DNA of 64,000 nucleotides from Jeongeupia sp. USM3 (GCF_001808185.1 NZ_CP017668.1:1612001-1676000), one strand, 5' to 3'. Positions 8,858-18,137 are shown, counted from the stretch's first letter. Translations and numbers: made by a program. The notes: generated from the sequence alone by a model not told the origin.

Positions 8858-9596
8858 TTCCGTACTGCTGATTTCCGACCTGCATCTCTCGCCTGCCGAC
8901 CCGGCGACGGTCGCCGCCTTCGGCCGCTTCCTCGCCGGCCGGGCCCGCCACGCCCAGGCGCTGTACATCCTCGGCGACCTGTTCGAGGTCTGGATCGGCG
9001 ACGACCAGCTCGACGAGCCCTTCTACGCGGCGCGCGCCGCCGAACTGCGCGCGCTCGCCGACAGCGGCGTGCCGGTGTACTTCATGGCCGGCAACCGCGA
9101 CTTCCTCTGCGGTCAAAGCTTCGCCGCCGCGGCCGGGCTGACGCTGATCGCCGACCCACTGACGATTGCGCCGTTCGGCAAACCGCTGCTGCTCGCGCAC
9201 GGCGACGCCTACTGCACCGACGACGCCGACTACCAGCGTTTCCGCCGCATCGTCCGCAATCCGCTGGTGCAATGGCTGTGGCGGCGGCTGCCCTACCGCT
9301 GGCGCAACCGCGAGGCGGCCAAGCTGCGGGAAAAATCGACCGCGATGAACCGGCGCAAGGCGGAAGCAATCATGGACGTCAACGCCGGGGCGATCGCCGC
9401 GGCCATGCGAGATGCCGGCGTCGCCACGCTGATCCACGGCCACACGCACCGGCCGGCACGACATGCGGAAGCCGCCGGCACGCGCTGGGTGCTGCCCGAC
9501 TGGCACGACGGCAGCGGCGGTTACCTGCGGGTCGCCGAAGACGGCGTCTCGATGCTCACGCTCGACGACCGGCCGTTCCCGGGCACGACGGCCTGA
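8850..9596 (+). CDS. lpxH: UDP-2,3-diacylglucosamine diphosphatase
   Basis: A 248-residue metallophosphoesterase of lipid A synthesis, removing UMP to form lipid X at the inner-membrane surface. Motifs in order: SDLHLS (residue 9), GDLFEVWIGDD, GNRDF, HGD and GHTHRP near the C-terminus. The start MPDSVLLISDLH overlaps the end of the decayed GGDEF gene. No transcription terminator separates it from ppiB, so the run ppiA-ppiB-lpxH may be one unit. Confidence 0.95.
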   Translation: MPDSVLLISDLHLSPADPATVAAFGRFLAGRARHAQALYILGDLFEVWIGDDQLDEPFYAARAAELRALADSGVPVYFMAGNRDFLCGQSFAAAAGLTLIADPLTIAPFGKPLLLAHGDAYCTDDADYQRFRRIVRNPLVQWLWRRLPYRWRNREAAKLREKSTAMNRRKAEAIMDVNAGAIAAAMRDAGVATLIHGHTHRPARHAEAAGTRWVLPDWHDGSGGYLRVAEDGVSMLTLDDRPFPGTTA

Positions 9597-9620
9597 CCCC
9601 CCCGTCCGGTCAACGCCGGC

Positions 9621-10385
9621 TCAGGGCGCCACGTCGACGCGCACCCAGACCGTATAGCGGGTCGACGACTGCGATTGCGATCCGATGCCCGAGCCGCTCG
9701 CCTGCCGGGTCGATTCGCCGACCGGCAGCCACTCGCCGAGCGCGCCGGCCACTTCGCTGTAGACGCCCCGGTACGCCACGCTGCCGTCGGCATTGAAGCG
9801 GCTGCTTTGCGGATACAGCCGCAGACGAACCTCCCCGCCCAGCAACCGCGGCTCGGCCCAGAAGCCGCTGCCTGCGTCCTGCCACTGGCCGCCGTAGCTG
9901 GCGATCCGGTAGCCGGGCCGGTAAACGAAGGACAGCGTCGGAACGAAACGCGACTCGCCGAGCGAGATCATCGCCCGGCCGCCGTCCATCGTCGTGACCT
10001 TCTGCAGCGCGCTGCGCGTATCCCCCGACTGCGTCGCGCCCAGCCGGACCGCAGCGGCACTGCCGCGATTGGAGATGACGACCGCACCACCGGCCTCGAT
10101 ACCGGCCGTCGCAGCCGATTCGCGCTGCTCGACGCTCACGGTCAGCCGCTGCGCCCTGGTGTCGAGCCGTTCGACCAGCGCGGCGATCGCCGCCAGCGTC
10201 GCGGCGTCGGGCGCGCGGACGATCAACTGGTCGTAGAAGCCCGAAATGCCGGCGTCGGGAAACGCCTGCTGCAGCGCCGGGACGATCTCGGCCGCCGGCT
10301 TGTGCCGCAACCTGACGGTATCGACGACATCGGCCAGCGTGACACCGGCGAGCATGGCGGCAACCACGGACAGCGGCGCGCGCAT
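9621..10385 (-). CDS. Exported secretin N-domain-like protein
   Basis: A 254-residue protein with a signal peptide (MRAPLSVVAAMLAGVTLA) followed by a secretin short-domain pattern: VDTVRLRHKPAAEIVPALQQ...ISGFYDQLIVRAPDAATLAAIAALVERLD, as in NolW/N1 domains. The rest contains beta-rich sequence but no secretin barrel and no transmembrane segment, so it cannot form an outer-membrane pore by itself. It starts 8 bases after the ispF stop. Function unknown; a periplasmic partner of a secretion or pilus system is one possibility. Confidence 0.7.
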   Translation of the reverse strand: MRAPLSVVAAMLAGVTLADVVDTVRLRHKPAAEIVPALQQAFPDAGISGFYDQLIVRAPDAATLAAIAALVERLDTRAQRLTVSVEQRESAATAGIEAGGAVVISNRGSAAAVRLGATQSGDTRSALQKVTTMDGGRAMISLGESRFVPTLSFVYRPGYRIASYGGQWQDAGSGFWAEPRLLGGEVRLRLYPQSSRFNADGSVAYRGVYSEVAGALGEWLPVGESTRQASGSGIGSQSQSSTRYTVWVRVDVAP

Positions 10386-10392
10386 GGCGGTC

Positions 10393-10893
10393 TCAGCGGC
10401 CCCAGGGGCCGGAAACGGTCGAGCGGCGTTCGAGCAGGCACACCGCCTGCGCCTCGACCGCTTCGGATTCGCCGACCGGGCCGAGCTTCTCGTAGGTCTT
10501 GGCCTTGACGTTGACGTCGGTGATCTCGATGCCGAGGTCGGCGGCGATATTGGCGACCATCTGCGGAATGTGCGGCGCCATCTTCGGCCGCTGGATCAGG
10601 ATGCTCGCGTCGACATTGCCGACGCGCCAGCCGGCCTCGGCCACGCGCCGGACCGCCTCGCGCAGCAGCACGCGGCTGTCGGCGCCCTTGAACTCGGCCG
10701 CGGTATCGGGAAAGTGCCGGCCGATGTCGCCGAGCCCGGCGGCGCCGAGCACCGCGTCGGTGATTGCGTGCAGCAGCGCGTCGGCGTCCGAATGGCCCAG
10801 CAGCCCCTTCTCGAACGGAATCGTCACGCCGCCGAGGATCAGCGGCCGGCCCTCGACCAGCCGGTGCACGTCCCAACCCTGACCAATACGCAT
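10393..10893 (-). CDS. ispF: 2-C-methyl-D-erythritol 2,4-cyclodiphosphate synthase
   Basis: A 166-residue MEP-pathway enzyme forming the cyclodiphosphate of methylerythritol. Zinc ligands lie in GWDVHRL and [29 protein letters not shown] and the C-terminal [21 protein letters not shown] are conserved. In many proteobacteria ispD and ispF are adjacent; here a serine hydrolase and msrC are inserted between them. Confidence 0.97.
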   Translation of the reverse strand: MRIGQGWDVHRLVEGRPLILGGVTIPFEKGLLGHSDADALLHAITDAVLGAAGLGDIGRHFPDTAAEFKGADSRVLLREAVRRVAEAGWRVGNVDASILIQRPKMAPHIPQMVANIAADLGIEITDVNVKAKTYEKLGPVGESEAVEAQAVCLLERRSTVSGPWGR

Positions 10894-10944
10894 TGCCTTT
10901 CTCCACTTCGCTCTGACAGCCCGGCATGGTAGCGCGGATGCGCG

Positions 10945-12045
10945 TCAGTTGGCTTCGGCGATCGCCCGCATCAGCGCCGGCCACCATTCGCCGTTCCGCT
11001 CGCCGAGCCGGACGATCACCGTGCGCCGCGCCGGGTAGATGTAGAGGTACTGGCCGGACAGCCCCTGCGCGTAGTAGTCGCCGCGCCGCGGCTCGCTCTT
11101 CGGCGGCGTCCACCAGTGCAACCCGTACTCGCCGCCGGCGATTGCCGTCGTGCTCTCGGCGACCCACGACGACGGGATGATCTGCCGGCCGCGCCAGCGC
11201 CCCTGCGCCAGGTACAGCTCGCCGATCCGCGCCAGATCGCGCGCACCGGCGTTGAGGCAGCAGAAGGCCTTGACCGTGCCGAGCGCATCGACGCTCCAGC
11301 TCGCCGGGTACTCGGCGCCGAGCGGCTGCCAGAGCCAGCGCTGCAACAGCGTTGCGATGCTCTGGCCGCTCGCGCGTTCGAGCGCTGCGGCGATCAGCTG
11401 GGTGTTGACGCTCTGGTAGCGGAACGCGTCGCCCGGCTCGCCGGCAAAGTCGAGCGAATCGAACCAGCCGCGCAGGTCGGCAGCGAGGTAGTACCAGGCA
11501 ACGTCGCTGGCGATATTGCCGACGGCCTCGTCCCACGCCAGCCCGGAGCGCATCGCCAGCAGCTCGCGCAAGGTCAGCCTGGAGAAGCGCGGGTCGCGCT
11601 GGGCCAGCTCGGGCAGCCAGTGCGTCACCGGCTGGTCGACGCTCTGCAGCCAGCCGGCCTGCAGGCCGACGCCGACCAGCGCCGACACCACCGACTTGGC
11701 GACCGAGAACGACGGAATCGGGTCGCCGGCCGCATAGCCGCCGGAATAGTGCTCGTAGCGCAAGCGGCCGTCCTTGATCACCAGGAAGGCCACCGTGCTT
11801 TGCCTTGCCAGCCACGCCTCGGGGGCCTCGCCGGCCTGTGCTTCGGGCAGGCCGGGCCAGACCAGCGGCTTGGGGCTGCGGGGCCAGGGCAGGGATTGCG
11901 GTGCGGCATCGACGCGCTGGGCGGCAAACACGTCGCGGTCGCTGAGCCTGGCTTCGGCGTGCAGCAGGATAGGCCAGGCTTGCGTATCCGGACGGTGGCA
12001 GCCCACCAGCATCAACGCCGCCGCAACGATCGGGGCGGCGCTCAT
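10945..12045 (-). CDS. Serine hydrolase lipoprotein of the beta-lactamase (class C-like) family
   Basis: A 366-residue protein with a lipoprotein signal (MSAAPIVAAALMLVGC, Cys16) and the Ser-x-x-Lys nucleophile motif SVAK at residue 114. A Tyr motif (RYQSVNTQ) and a C-terminal GLSGQYLYIYP element match the beta-lactamase-related / 6-aminohexanoate-hydrolase branch. Members are esterases, amidases or penicillin-binding enzymes; antibiotic hydrolysis cannot be assumed. It would be anchored in the outer membrane facing the periplasm. It interrupts the usual ispD-ispF pairing. Confidence 0.85.
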   Translation of the reverse strand: MSAAPIVAAALMLVGCHRPDTQAWPILLHAEARLSDRDVFAAQRVDAAPQSLPWPRSPKPLVWPGLPEAQAGEAPEAWLARQSTVAFLVIKDGRLRYEHYSGGYAAGDPIPSFSVAKSVVSALVGVGLQAGWLQSVDQPVTHWLPELAQRDPRFSRLTLRELLAMRSGLAWDEAVGNIASDVAWYYLAADLRGWFDSLDFAGEPGDAFRYQSVNTQLIAAALERASGQSIATLLQRWLWQPLGAEYPASWSVDALGTVKAFCCLNAGARDLARIGELYLAQGRWRGRQIIPSSWVAESTTAIAGGEYGLHWWTPPKSEPRRGDYYAQGLSGQYLYIYPARRTVIVRLGERNGEWWPALMRAIAEAN

Positions 12046-12120
12046 GCTTACAGCTTAGGAAGGCGGTCATCGGCCGCTGCCGGGCCGCTTGCCGTCCGTC
12101 CGCATCCGCCGCCGGACGGT

Positions 12121-12597
12121 TTATCCGGGCAGCAGGGCGGCGATGGCGGCCAGTTCGCGGGCGTCGATCTCGTCGAACTCGGCCAGCCGTTCGCTGTCGA
12201 CATCGAGCACGCCGACGACCCGGCCGGCGCGGTCGTGCAAGGGCACGACGATCTCCGAGCGCGATGCCGACGAGCAGGCGATATGACCGGGGAAGGCATC
12301 GACGTCGGGCACGACCAGCGTCTCGTTGCGCGCCCACGCGCTGCCGCAGACGCCGCGGCCGTGCGCGATCCGGAAGCACGCCACCGGCCCCTGGAACGGC
12401 CCGAGCACCAGTTCGTCGCCGTCGACGAGGTAGAAGCCGACCCACAGCCAGTCGAAGGTCTGCCTGAGCGCCGCCGCGGCATTGGCGAGACGGGCGGTCA
12501 GGTCGGGCTCGCCGGCCAGCAGCGCCGCCAGTTGCGGCTGCAGCGACGCGTAGCGGGCCGCCTTGTCGTCACCGTCTACATGCAGGCTTTCGGCCAT
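12121..12597 (-). CDS. msrC: Free methionine-(R)-sulfoxide reductase (GAF domain)
   Basis: A 158-residue single-GAF protein. The three cysteines of fRMsr enzymes are present: ACFRIAHGRGVCGSAW (two) and HIACSSASRSEIVVP (one). The DVDSERLAEFDEID stretch also matches the family. It reduces free methionine-R-sulfoxide in the cytoplasm using thioredoxin. Its ATG overlaps the stop codon of ispD by one base (TGATG), implying translational coupling. Confidence 0.92.
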   Translation of the reverse strand: MAESLHVDGDDKAARYASLQPQLAALLAGEPDLTARLANAAAALRQTFDWLWVGFYLVDGDELVLGPFQGPVACFRIAHGRGVCGSAWARNETLVVPDVDAFPGHIACSSASRSEIVVPLHDRAGRVVGVLDVDSERLAEFDEIDARELAAIAALLPG

Positions 12598-13337
12598 CAC
12601 GCGTCCTTTCGTGCCGAGAGGATCAGCGCGGCGAGCTGCAGATCGTGCGGATAGGTCACCTTGAGGTTCCACGGGCTGCCCATCACCAGCCGTGGCGACG
12701 CGCCCTGCTTTTCCAGTGCGCTTGCCTCGTCGGTGATGTCCGGACCCATGCCGGTTTCGAGCGCGCCGGCGAGCATCGCCAGCCTGAACATCTGCGGTGT
12801 CTGCGCCTGCCACAGCCCGGCGCGCGGCGCGGTCTCGGCGATCCGAGTGTCGTCGCCGGCATGCCCGAGCGACTCGCTGCGCGCACGCTTGAGCGGCTCA
12901 TTACACGCACGCTTGAGCGTGTCGGCGACCGGCACCGCGAGGATGCCGCCGACCGGGTCATCGCCCAGCGTCGCGATCATGCCGTCGACCTGCGCCGGAT
13001 CGACGCACGGCCGCGCCGCATCGTGGACCAGCACCCAGGCATCCGACGGCGTGAACAGCGACAGCGCCTGCAGGCCGTTCAGCACCGACTCGGCACGGCT
13101 GCCGCCGCCGCAGCGCATCACCACCAGCCGGCCGAAACCGTCCCAGTCGTAGCCGTCCCACCATTCGTCCTCCGGCGAGATCACGACGAAGATGCGCTCC
13201 AGCGCCACGACCTGGTGCAGGGCGTTCAGCGTGTGCCAGATCAGCGGCTTGCCGAGCAGGTCGAGGTACTGCTTCGGCGTATCGCTCGCCATCCGGCTGC
13301 CGCTGCCGGCGGCCGGCACCAGCGCGATCGCGCTCAT
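12597..13337 (-). CDS. ispD: 2-C-methyl-D-erythritol 4-phosphate cytidylyltransferase
   Basis: A 246-residue MEP-pathway enzyme. The nucleotide-binding loop LVPAAGSGSRM, the VHDAARPCV motif and QTPQMF are all present. The start MSAIALVPAAG fits the family and overlaps the dnaQ stop by four bases. Unusual: residues 141-164 form an insertion of three 8-residue units (LKRACNEP, LKRARSES, LGHAGDDT) where E. coli IspD has a short loop. The insertion lies on the surface segment before RIAET, so activity is probably kept. Confidence 0.95.
   Translation of the reverse strand: MSAIALVPAAGSGSRMASDTPKQYLDLLGKPLIWHTLNALHQVVALERIFVVISPEDEWWDGYDWDGFGRLVVMRCGGGSRAESVLNGLQALSLFTPSDAWVLVHDAARPCVDPAQVDGMIATLGDDPVGGILAVPVADTLKRACNEPLKRARSESLGHAGDDTRIAETAPRAGLWQAQTPQMFRLAMLAGALETGMGPDITDEASALEKQGASPRLVMGSPWNLKVTYPHDLQLAALILSARKDA
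12846..12917 (-). repeat. Three 24-base tandem units inside ispD
   Basis: Units at 12894-12917, 12870-12893 and 12846-12869 encode LKRACNEP, LKRARSES and LGHAGDDT. The first two share their first 12 bases exactly and 19 of 24 overall; the third is more diverged. They keep the reading frame. Confidence 0.65.
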
Positions 13338-14062
13338 TCCCCGGCCCCGGGCGCCGTCAGCGCACGCCACAGGCAGGTGCCCTTGACCGATTTGTCGAGC
13401 ACGTCGAGGTAGGCTTCGTGCTGCGCCAGATCGTCGGCCGGCACGCCCGCCACGAGCAGCGGCTTGCGCGGTTTCCCCCTGCCAAACAGCGCCGCGGCGT
13501 CGCCGGCATCGCCGCCGGCGAAGTCGATCAGCAGGCTGTCCTGGCCGCGCGTCAGCGCCAGGTAGACCTCCGCCAGCAGCTCGCAGTCGATCAGCGCGCC
13601 GTGCAGCGTCCGGCCGCTGCGGTCAATCTCGAAGCGGTCGCACAGCGCGTCGAGGCTGTTGCGCTTGCCCGGGAAGGTGTCCTTGGCCATCTTCAGCGTG
13701 TCGACCACGCCCGACACGTAGTCGGTGATCGGGCCACGGCCGAGCTTGCCGAGCTCCATGTTCAGGTAGCCGACGTCGAACGGCGCGTTGTGGATGATCA
13801 GCTCGGCGCCGTCGACAAAGCGCAGGAACTCGTCGGCGATGTCGGCGAACTTCGGCTTGTCGGCGAGGAACTCGGTCGTCAGGCCGTGGACGTTCAGCGC
13901 GCCCTCTTCCGAATCGCGCCCCGGGTTGATGTAGCGGTGCAGGTGGCGGTCGGCCGGCGACAGCTTGCGGTCGATCATTTCGACCGCGGCGATCTCGAGG
14001 ATGCGGTTGCCGTCCTCGACGCGCAGACCGGTGGTTTCGGTATCGAGAATGATCTGCCGCAT
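13334..14062 (-). CDS. dnaQ: DNA polymerase III epsilon subunit
   Basis: A 242-residue 3'-5' proofreading exonuclease. Exo I motif LDTETTGL at residue 6, Exo II around HNAPFDVGYLN, and Exo III with HGALIDCELLAEVY are present. The C-terminal part after about residue 185 is the alpha-subunit binding tail. It overlaps ispD by four bases. dnaQ beside rnhA and a methyltransferase is a common proteobacterial arrangement. Confidence 0.96.
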   Translation of the reverse strand: MRQIILDTETTGLRVEDGNRILEIAAVEMIDRKLSPADRHLHRYINPGRDSEEGALNVHGLTTEFLADKPKFADIADEFLRFVDGAELIIHNAPFDVGYLNMELGKLGRGPITDYVSGVVDTLKMAKDTFPGKRNSLDALCDRFEIDRSGRTLHGALIDCELLAEVYLALTRGQDSLLIDFAGGDAGDAAALFGRGKPRKPLLVAGVPADDLAQHEAYLDVLDKSVKGTCLWRALTAPGAGE

Positions 14063-14151
14063 CAGGCTCTCCCTATCGCGACGTCGGCCGCACCGATCGC
14101 GAACGGATCGGCGTGTTCGTTGAGCTTGAACCCGGTATCAGGATGCCGCAT

Positions 14152-14595
14152 TTAGATCCGCCCCAGCGCCATGTCGACGCCGCGGTTGGCGAGCTGGTCG
14201 GCGCGCTCGTTGAATTCGTGGCCGGCGTGGCCCTTGACCCAGTGCCAGCCGACCGCGTGGCGCGCCACCTCGGCGTCGAGCTTCTGCCACAGGTCGGCGT
14301 TCTTCACCGGCTTCTTGTCGGCGGTCTTCCAGCCGTTTTTCTTCCAGTTGTGGATCCAGGTTTCGATGCCGTTCTTCACGTATTGCGAGTCGGTCCACAG
14401 CGCGACCTCGCACGGCCGCTTGAGCACGGCCAGCGCCTCGATCACCGCGGTCAGCTCCATCCGGTTATTGGTCGTGTCGCGCTCGCCGCCGAAGAGCTCC
14501 TTCTCCTGCCCGCCGTACTGCAACAAGGCGCCCCAGCCGCCGGGGCCGGGATTGCCTTTGCAGGCGCCATCGGTATAAATCGTAACTGTCGTCAT
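14152..14595 (-). CDS. rnhA: Ribonuclease HI
   Basis: A 147-residue RNase HI that cleaves RNA in RNA-DNA hybrids. Catalytic residues sit in [28 protein letters not shown] and LWTDSQYV, with the C-terminal [11 protein letters not shown]. The start [10 protein letters not shown] matches the family N-terminus but lacks a ribosome site. An ATG seven codons upstream (14616) has a strong AGGAGGG at six bases and would add MVAPSQA; that start shares a CATG with the divergent gene at 14615. Confidence 0.95.
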   Translation of the reverse strand: MTTVTIYTDGACKGNPGPGGWGALLQYGGQEKELFGGERDTTNNRMELTAVIEALAVLKRPCEVALWTDSQYVKNGIETWIHNWKKNGWKTADKKPVKNADLWQKLDAEVARHAVGWHWVKGHAGHEFNERADQLANRGVDMALGRI

Positions 14596-14614
14596 AGCTT
14601 GCGAAGGAGCGACC

Positions 14615-14893
14615 ATGCGCGCCCTCCTGTTCCTTTTGTGTATCGCCACGGCCCAGGCCGCGACGTTCTGTCCGTACAAACTGCCCGGCACCGACAAGAG
14701 CGAGCGCTGGGTCAACCTGACCGTGGTCCAGTATGTCGAATTGTCCGACACCGAGGCCCGGCTCTATTTCGGCGGCGGCAACCTCGGCAGCGGTCACGAC
14801 GTGAAGATCCCGCTCAAGGGCCGCGACGACGGCCAGAAGCTGCTGCGCGAGCTGGTCGAAACCTCGCGCCGCTGCGATCCGTCCCCGTCCTGA
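14615..14893 (+). CDS. Small exported hypothetical protein
   Basis: A 92-residue protein with a signal peptide ([15 protein letters not shown]) and two cysteines in the mature part (TFCPYKLPG and RRCDPSPS). A GAAGGAG motif lies five bases before the ATG, supporting expression. I do not recognise a family. It is divergent from rnhA and nearly abuts the 3' end of the methyltransferase gene (14901). Confidence 0.7.
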   Translation: MRALLFLLCIATAQAATFCPYKLPGTDKSERWVNLTVVQYVELSDTEARLYFGGGNLGSGHDVKIPLKGRDDGQKLLRELVETSRRCDPSPS

Positions 14894-14900
14894 GCCGCGC

Positions 14901-15674
14901 TCACTTGCAGCGGTCCTTGCCGGCCCGCTGGCGCAAACGCTCGATCAGCGCCACCTGGTCGATCGCCGCGGCCGGCTTGGCCTTCGGCACCGCGACCTTG
15001 CCGCGCCACGCCGGACCGATCACCCGCATCCCGCGCACGCGCTTGACCGCGTCGAGGCAGTAGATCCCGCCGGCGGCCGGCCACCAGCGGTCGCCGGCAT
15101 TGTCGAACAGGTGGCCACGGGCGATCCAGCGTTCGTGCTGCACCGGCAGCCCGTAGCACAGGAAGCTGCCGCGCACCGTTTCCATGCCCAGCAGCGACAG
15201 CCAGTCCTTGAGACGCGGCAGCGCAACGAAATGCCCCGACCACGGCGCATCGCCGCCGCGCCATTTGCGCAGCCCCCACAGGCTCCACGGATTGAAACCG
15301 GTCACCAGGAGCCGCCCTTCCGGCACCAGTACCCGCTCGACCTCGCGCAGCACCGCGTGCGGATCGGCGCAGAAGTCGAGCACGTGCGGCAGGGCCAGCA
15401 GGTCGAGCGACTGGTTCGCGAACGGCAGCTGCTCGGGCACGCAATGCAGCGCGCAGCCGGCGCTGCGGCCGGCGATGGTCCGCCACGACATCCGGTTGGT
15501 CGCCAGCGCGTCGAGCTGCGGCAGTTCGAGCTGCACCGCCTTGTAGCCGAACAGGTCGGCCGCGGTGCGCGCATACCAGCCGCGTTCCTGCCGTGCGACG
15601 TCCTGCCCTAGCGGCGTTGCCAGCCAGGCGGCAAAATGGTCGAACGATGTACTGCAGTCCACGGGACCCGTCAT
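14901..15674 (-). CDS. Class I SAM-dependent methyltransferase
   Basis: A 257-residue protein of the UbiE/Methyltransf_11 type. LPFANQSLDLLALPHVLDF, ADPHAVLREVERVLVPEGRLLVTGFNP are typical of motifs following the SAM-binding loop; the N-terminal glycine-rich loop is not well conserved. Genes of this kind commonly lie between rnhA and gloB in proteobacteria; substrate unknown. The start MTGPVDCSTSF is preceded by GGTGAG and its ATG shares the tetranucleotide CATG with the divergent gloB start; an ATG 12 codons upstream is possible. Confidence 0.8.
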   Translation of the reverse strand: MTGPVDCSTSFDHFAAWLATPLGQDVARQERGWYARTAADLFGYKAVQLELPQLDALATNRMSWRTIAGRSAGCALHCVPEQLPFANQSLDLLALPHVLDFCADPHAVLREVERVLVPEGRLLVTGFNPWSLWGLRKWRGGDAPWSGHFVALPRLKDWLSLLGMETVRGSFLCYGLPVQHERWIARGHLFDNAGDRWWPAAGGIYCLDAVKRVRGMRVIGPAWRGKVAVPKAKPAAAIDQVALIERLRQRAGKDRCK

Positions 15675-16425
15675 GCTGGCACTCACCCCGTTGCCGATCT
15701 TCGACGACAATTATATCTGGGTTTTGCACGACGACCGCCACGCGCTGGCCGTCGACCCCGGCCTGGCCGCGCCGCTCGAGCGCTTCCTCGCCGGGCGCGG
15801 CCTGCAACTGGCCGCGCTGCTCGTCACCCACCATCATCACGACCACACCGGCGGGCTCGCCGGGCTCGTCGCCGCCCGCCCCGGGCTGCCGGTCTACGGT
15901 CCGGCGCGCGTCGCCGGGGTCAACCGGCCGCTGACGGGAGGCGAGACGGTCACCGCGCTCGGGCGCGACTTCGACGTGCTCGCCGTGCCCGGCCACACGC
16001 TCGACCACCTCGCCTACCACGCGGCGCCCTGGCTGTTCTGCGGCGACACGCTGTTTGCCGCCGGCTGCGGCCGGCTGTTCGAGGGCACGCCGGCGCAGAT
16101 GCACGCCTCGCTCTCCCGCCTGGCCGCACTGCCGGGCGACACGCTGGTGTGCTGTACACACGAATACACGCTGTCTAACCTGAAATTTGCCAGGGCAGTC
16201 GAGCCGGGCAATGCCGACCTTCGCGAACGCGAAACGGTCGAGCAGGCCAGACGTGCGCGGGGACTGCCGACCTTGCCGAGCAGCATGGCGCTGGAGCGGG
16301 CGACCAACCCCTACCTGCGCTGCGCCGAGCCCGGCGTGATTGGAGCAGCCCGACATCATGGTGCGATCGACGACACCGGGGAGGAAGTACTCGCAGCGAT
16401 CCGGCGCTGGAAAGACACGTTCTGA
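15673..16425 (+). CDS. gloB: Hydroxyacylglutathione hydrolase (glyoxalase II)
   Basis: A 250-residue metallo-beta-lactamase-fold enzyme that hydrolyses S-lactoylglutathione in methylglyoxal detoxification. The dinuclear metal motif THHHHDHTGG is at about residue 52, followed by VPGHTLDH, FCGDTLFAAGCGR and CCTHEYTLSN. Length and domain order match the family. Confidence 0.96.
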   Translation: MLALTPLPIFDDNYIWVLHDDRHALAVDPGLAAPLERFLAGRGLQLAALLVTHHHHDHTGGLAGLVAARPGLPVYGPARVAGVNRPLTGGETVTALGRDFDVLAVPGHTLDHLAYHAAPWLFCGDTLFAAGCGRLFEGTPAQMHASLSRLAALPGDTLVCCTHEYTLSNLKFARAVEPGNADLRERETVEQARRARGLPTLPSSMALERATNPYLRCAEPGVIGAARHHGAIDDTGEEVLAAIRRWKDTF

Positions 16426-16513
16426 CCGCCCGGCGCCAGACCGGACACTTGCGTTGACAGGCCACGCCGGGGTCGGCACCATCCTGCAACTGATTAAAAA
16501 ACGAGCGCGCAAG

Positions 16514-18061
16514 ATGCGGTTCCTTCCCCTCGCCGGGCTGCTCGCCGGCCTGAGCTTTGCCAGCGCCTTCGCGGCGCCCTCCGGCCTTGACGGCCAGCTG
16601 AACAACCCCCAGTTCCGCGTTACCGACGACACCAGCCGCACCGTCGACGTGCTGTTCGGCGAAGTCGCGCGGGTGCAGTCGTACGACGACCTGTGGGGCC
16701 GCGTGCGCGCCGGCTTCACGATGCCCGAACTCGACGACCCGCTGGTCGAGAAATGGGAGAACTACTACGCCAGCCGCCCCGAGTACCTGAACCGGATCAT
16801 CGAGCGCGGCAGCCGTTACCTGTATTTCGTCGTCGGCGACGTCGAGCGCCGCGGCATGCCGATGGAGCTGGCGCTGCTGCCGATGATCGAATCGGCGTAC
16901 AACCCGAAGGCCGAATCGTCGGCCAAGGCCGCCGGCATGTGGCAGTTCGTCCCGGCGACCGGCAAGCAGTACGGCCTCGAGCGCACCTGGTGGTACGACG
17001 GCCGGCGCGACGTGCTCGCAGCGACCGACGCCGCACTCGACTACCTCGACACCCTGCACGGCCAGTTCAACGACTGGCAACTGGCGCTGGCCTCGTACAA
17101 CTGGGGCGAGAATGCCGTCGCCCGGGCACAGAAGAAGAGCGCGGCCAACGGCGGCGGCACGACGTACAGCGACCTCAAGATGCCGAACGAGACGCGCAAC
17201 TACGTGCCCAAGCTGATGGCGGTGCGCAACATCATCGCCAATCCGTCGGCCTTCGGCGTCACGCTCGCCAGCGTGCCGAACAAGCCCTACTTCGCCGCGA
17301 TCACCACCGGCCGGCACATGGACGTGCAGGTCGCCGCCGAGCTGTCGGAAACCCCGGTGCAGGAGCTGCTCAAGCTCAACCCGGGCTTCATCCGCCCGGT
17401 GATCGCGTACAAGGACGACCGCAAGCTGGTGATCCCGGCCGACAAGGTCGCCGCCTTCCAGCGCAACCTCGCCAACTACGACAAGCCGCTGCTGAACTGG
17501 CAGCCGTACGTCACCAAGCGCGGCGAATCGTTCGCCCAGCTGGCCGGCCAGTTCGGCATCGACGTCGACGAGCTCAAGGACATCAACGACATCGGCAAGG
17601 ACAGCATCGCGCGCGGCCAGACCATTCTGGTGCCGAACGTGCCGGGCCTCGATGTCTCCGACCGGCAGACGCTGGTCGCGCTGCACGACAACCGCGCCGC
17701 CGACCCGGTCGACACCGGCGCCGGCGACGCGCCGCTGGCCGTCCTCAAGCATCGCGTCACCCGCGGCGACACGCTGTACAACATCGCCAGCCGCTACGGG
17801 ATGAACGTTGCCGACCTGCGCAAGCTGAACAGGCTCGACGGCGACGATGTCCGCCTCGGCACGACGCTCAAGGTCGCCAGCGTCACGCGTACCGCTGCCG
17901 GCAAGAAGGCACCGATCCAGCGCGAATACGTGGTGAAATCCGGCGACACGCTGGCGTCGATCGCGCGCAAACACCGCGTCGATGCCGACGACCTGAAGCG
18001 CTGGAATCCGCAGAAGCTGTCGCCGGGCATCCGGCTGGTGATCTACCAGCAGCCGGGCTGA
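16514..18061 (+). CDS. mltD: Membrane-bound lytic murein transglycosylase D
   Basis: A 515-residue periplasmic murein-cleaving enzyme. After a signal peptide (MRFLPLAGLLAGLSFASAFA) comes an SLT domain with the catalytic Glu in PMIESAYNPKAESSAKAAGMWQF, then three LysM modules in the last 170 residues (starting VTKRGESFAQL, HRVTRGDTLYNI and YVVKSGDTLASI). There is no lipobox Cys at the cleavage site, unlike the E. coli lipoprotein. It stands 88 bases downstream of gloB and ends in a strong terminator. Confidence 0.93.
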   Translation: MRFLPLAGLLAGLSFASAFAAPSGLDGQLNNPQFRVTDDTSRTVDVLFGEVARVQSYDDLWGRVRAGFTMPELDDPLVEKWENYYASRPEYLNRIIERGSRYLYFVVGDVERRGMPMELALLPMIESAYNPKAESSAKAAGMWQFVPATGKQYGLERTWWYDGRRDVLAATDAALDYLDTLHGQFNDWQLALASYNWGENAVARAQKKSAANGGGTTYSDLKMPNETRNYVPKLMAVRNIIANPSAFGVTLASVPNKPYFAAITTGRHMDVQVAAELSETPVQELLKLNPGFIRPVIAYKDDRKLVIPADKVAAFQRNLANYDKPLLNWQPYVTKRGESFAQLAGQFGIDVDELKDINDIGKDSIARGQTILVPNVPGLDVSDRQTLVALHDNRAADPVDTGAGDAPLAVLKHRVTRGDTLYNIASRYGMNVADLRKLNRLDGDDVRLGTTLKVASVTRTAAGKKAPIQREYVVKSGDTLASIARKHRVDADDLKRWNPQKLSPGIRLVIYQQPG

Positions 18062-18090
18062 TCGCCACAAGCACCCGGATCGTGCAGCCG

Positions 18091-18125
18091 AAAAAAAAGC
18101 CCGTCATTCGACGGGCTTTTCTTTT
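18091..18125 (+). terminator. Bidirectional terminator after mltD
   Basis: A8 followed by GCCCGTC / GACGGGC arms and a T-rich tail (TTTTCTTTT). It lies between the convergent mltD and the small gene at 18138. Confidence 0.85.
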
Positions 18126-18137
18126 GACCGGTACCGC

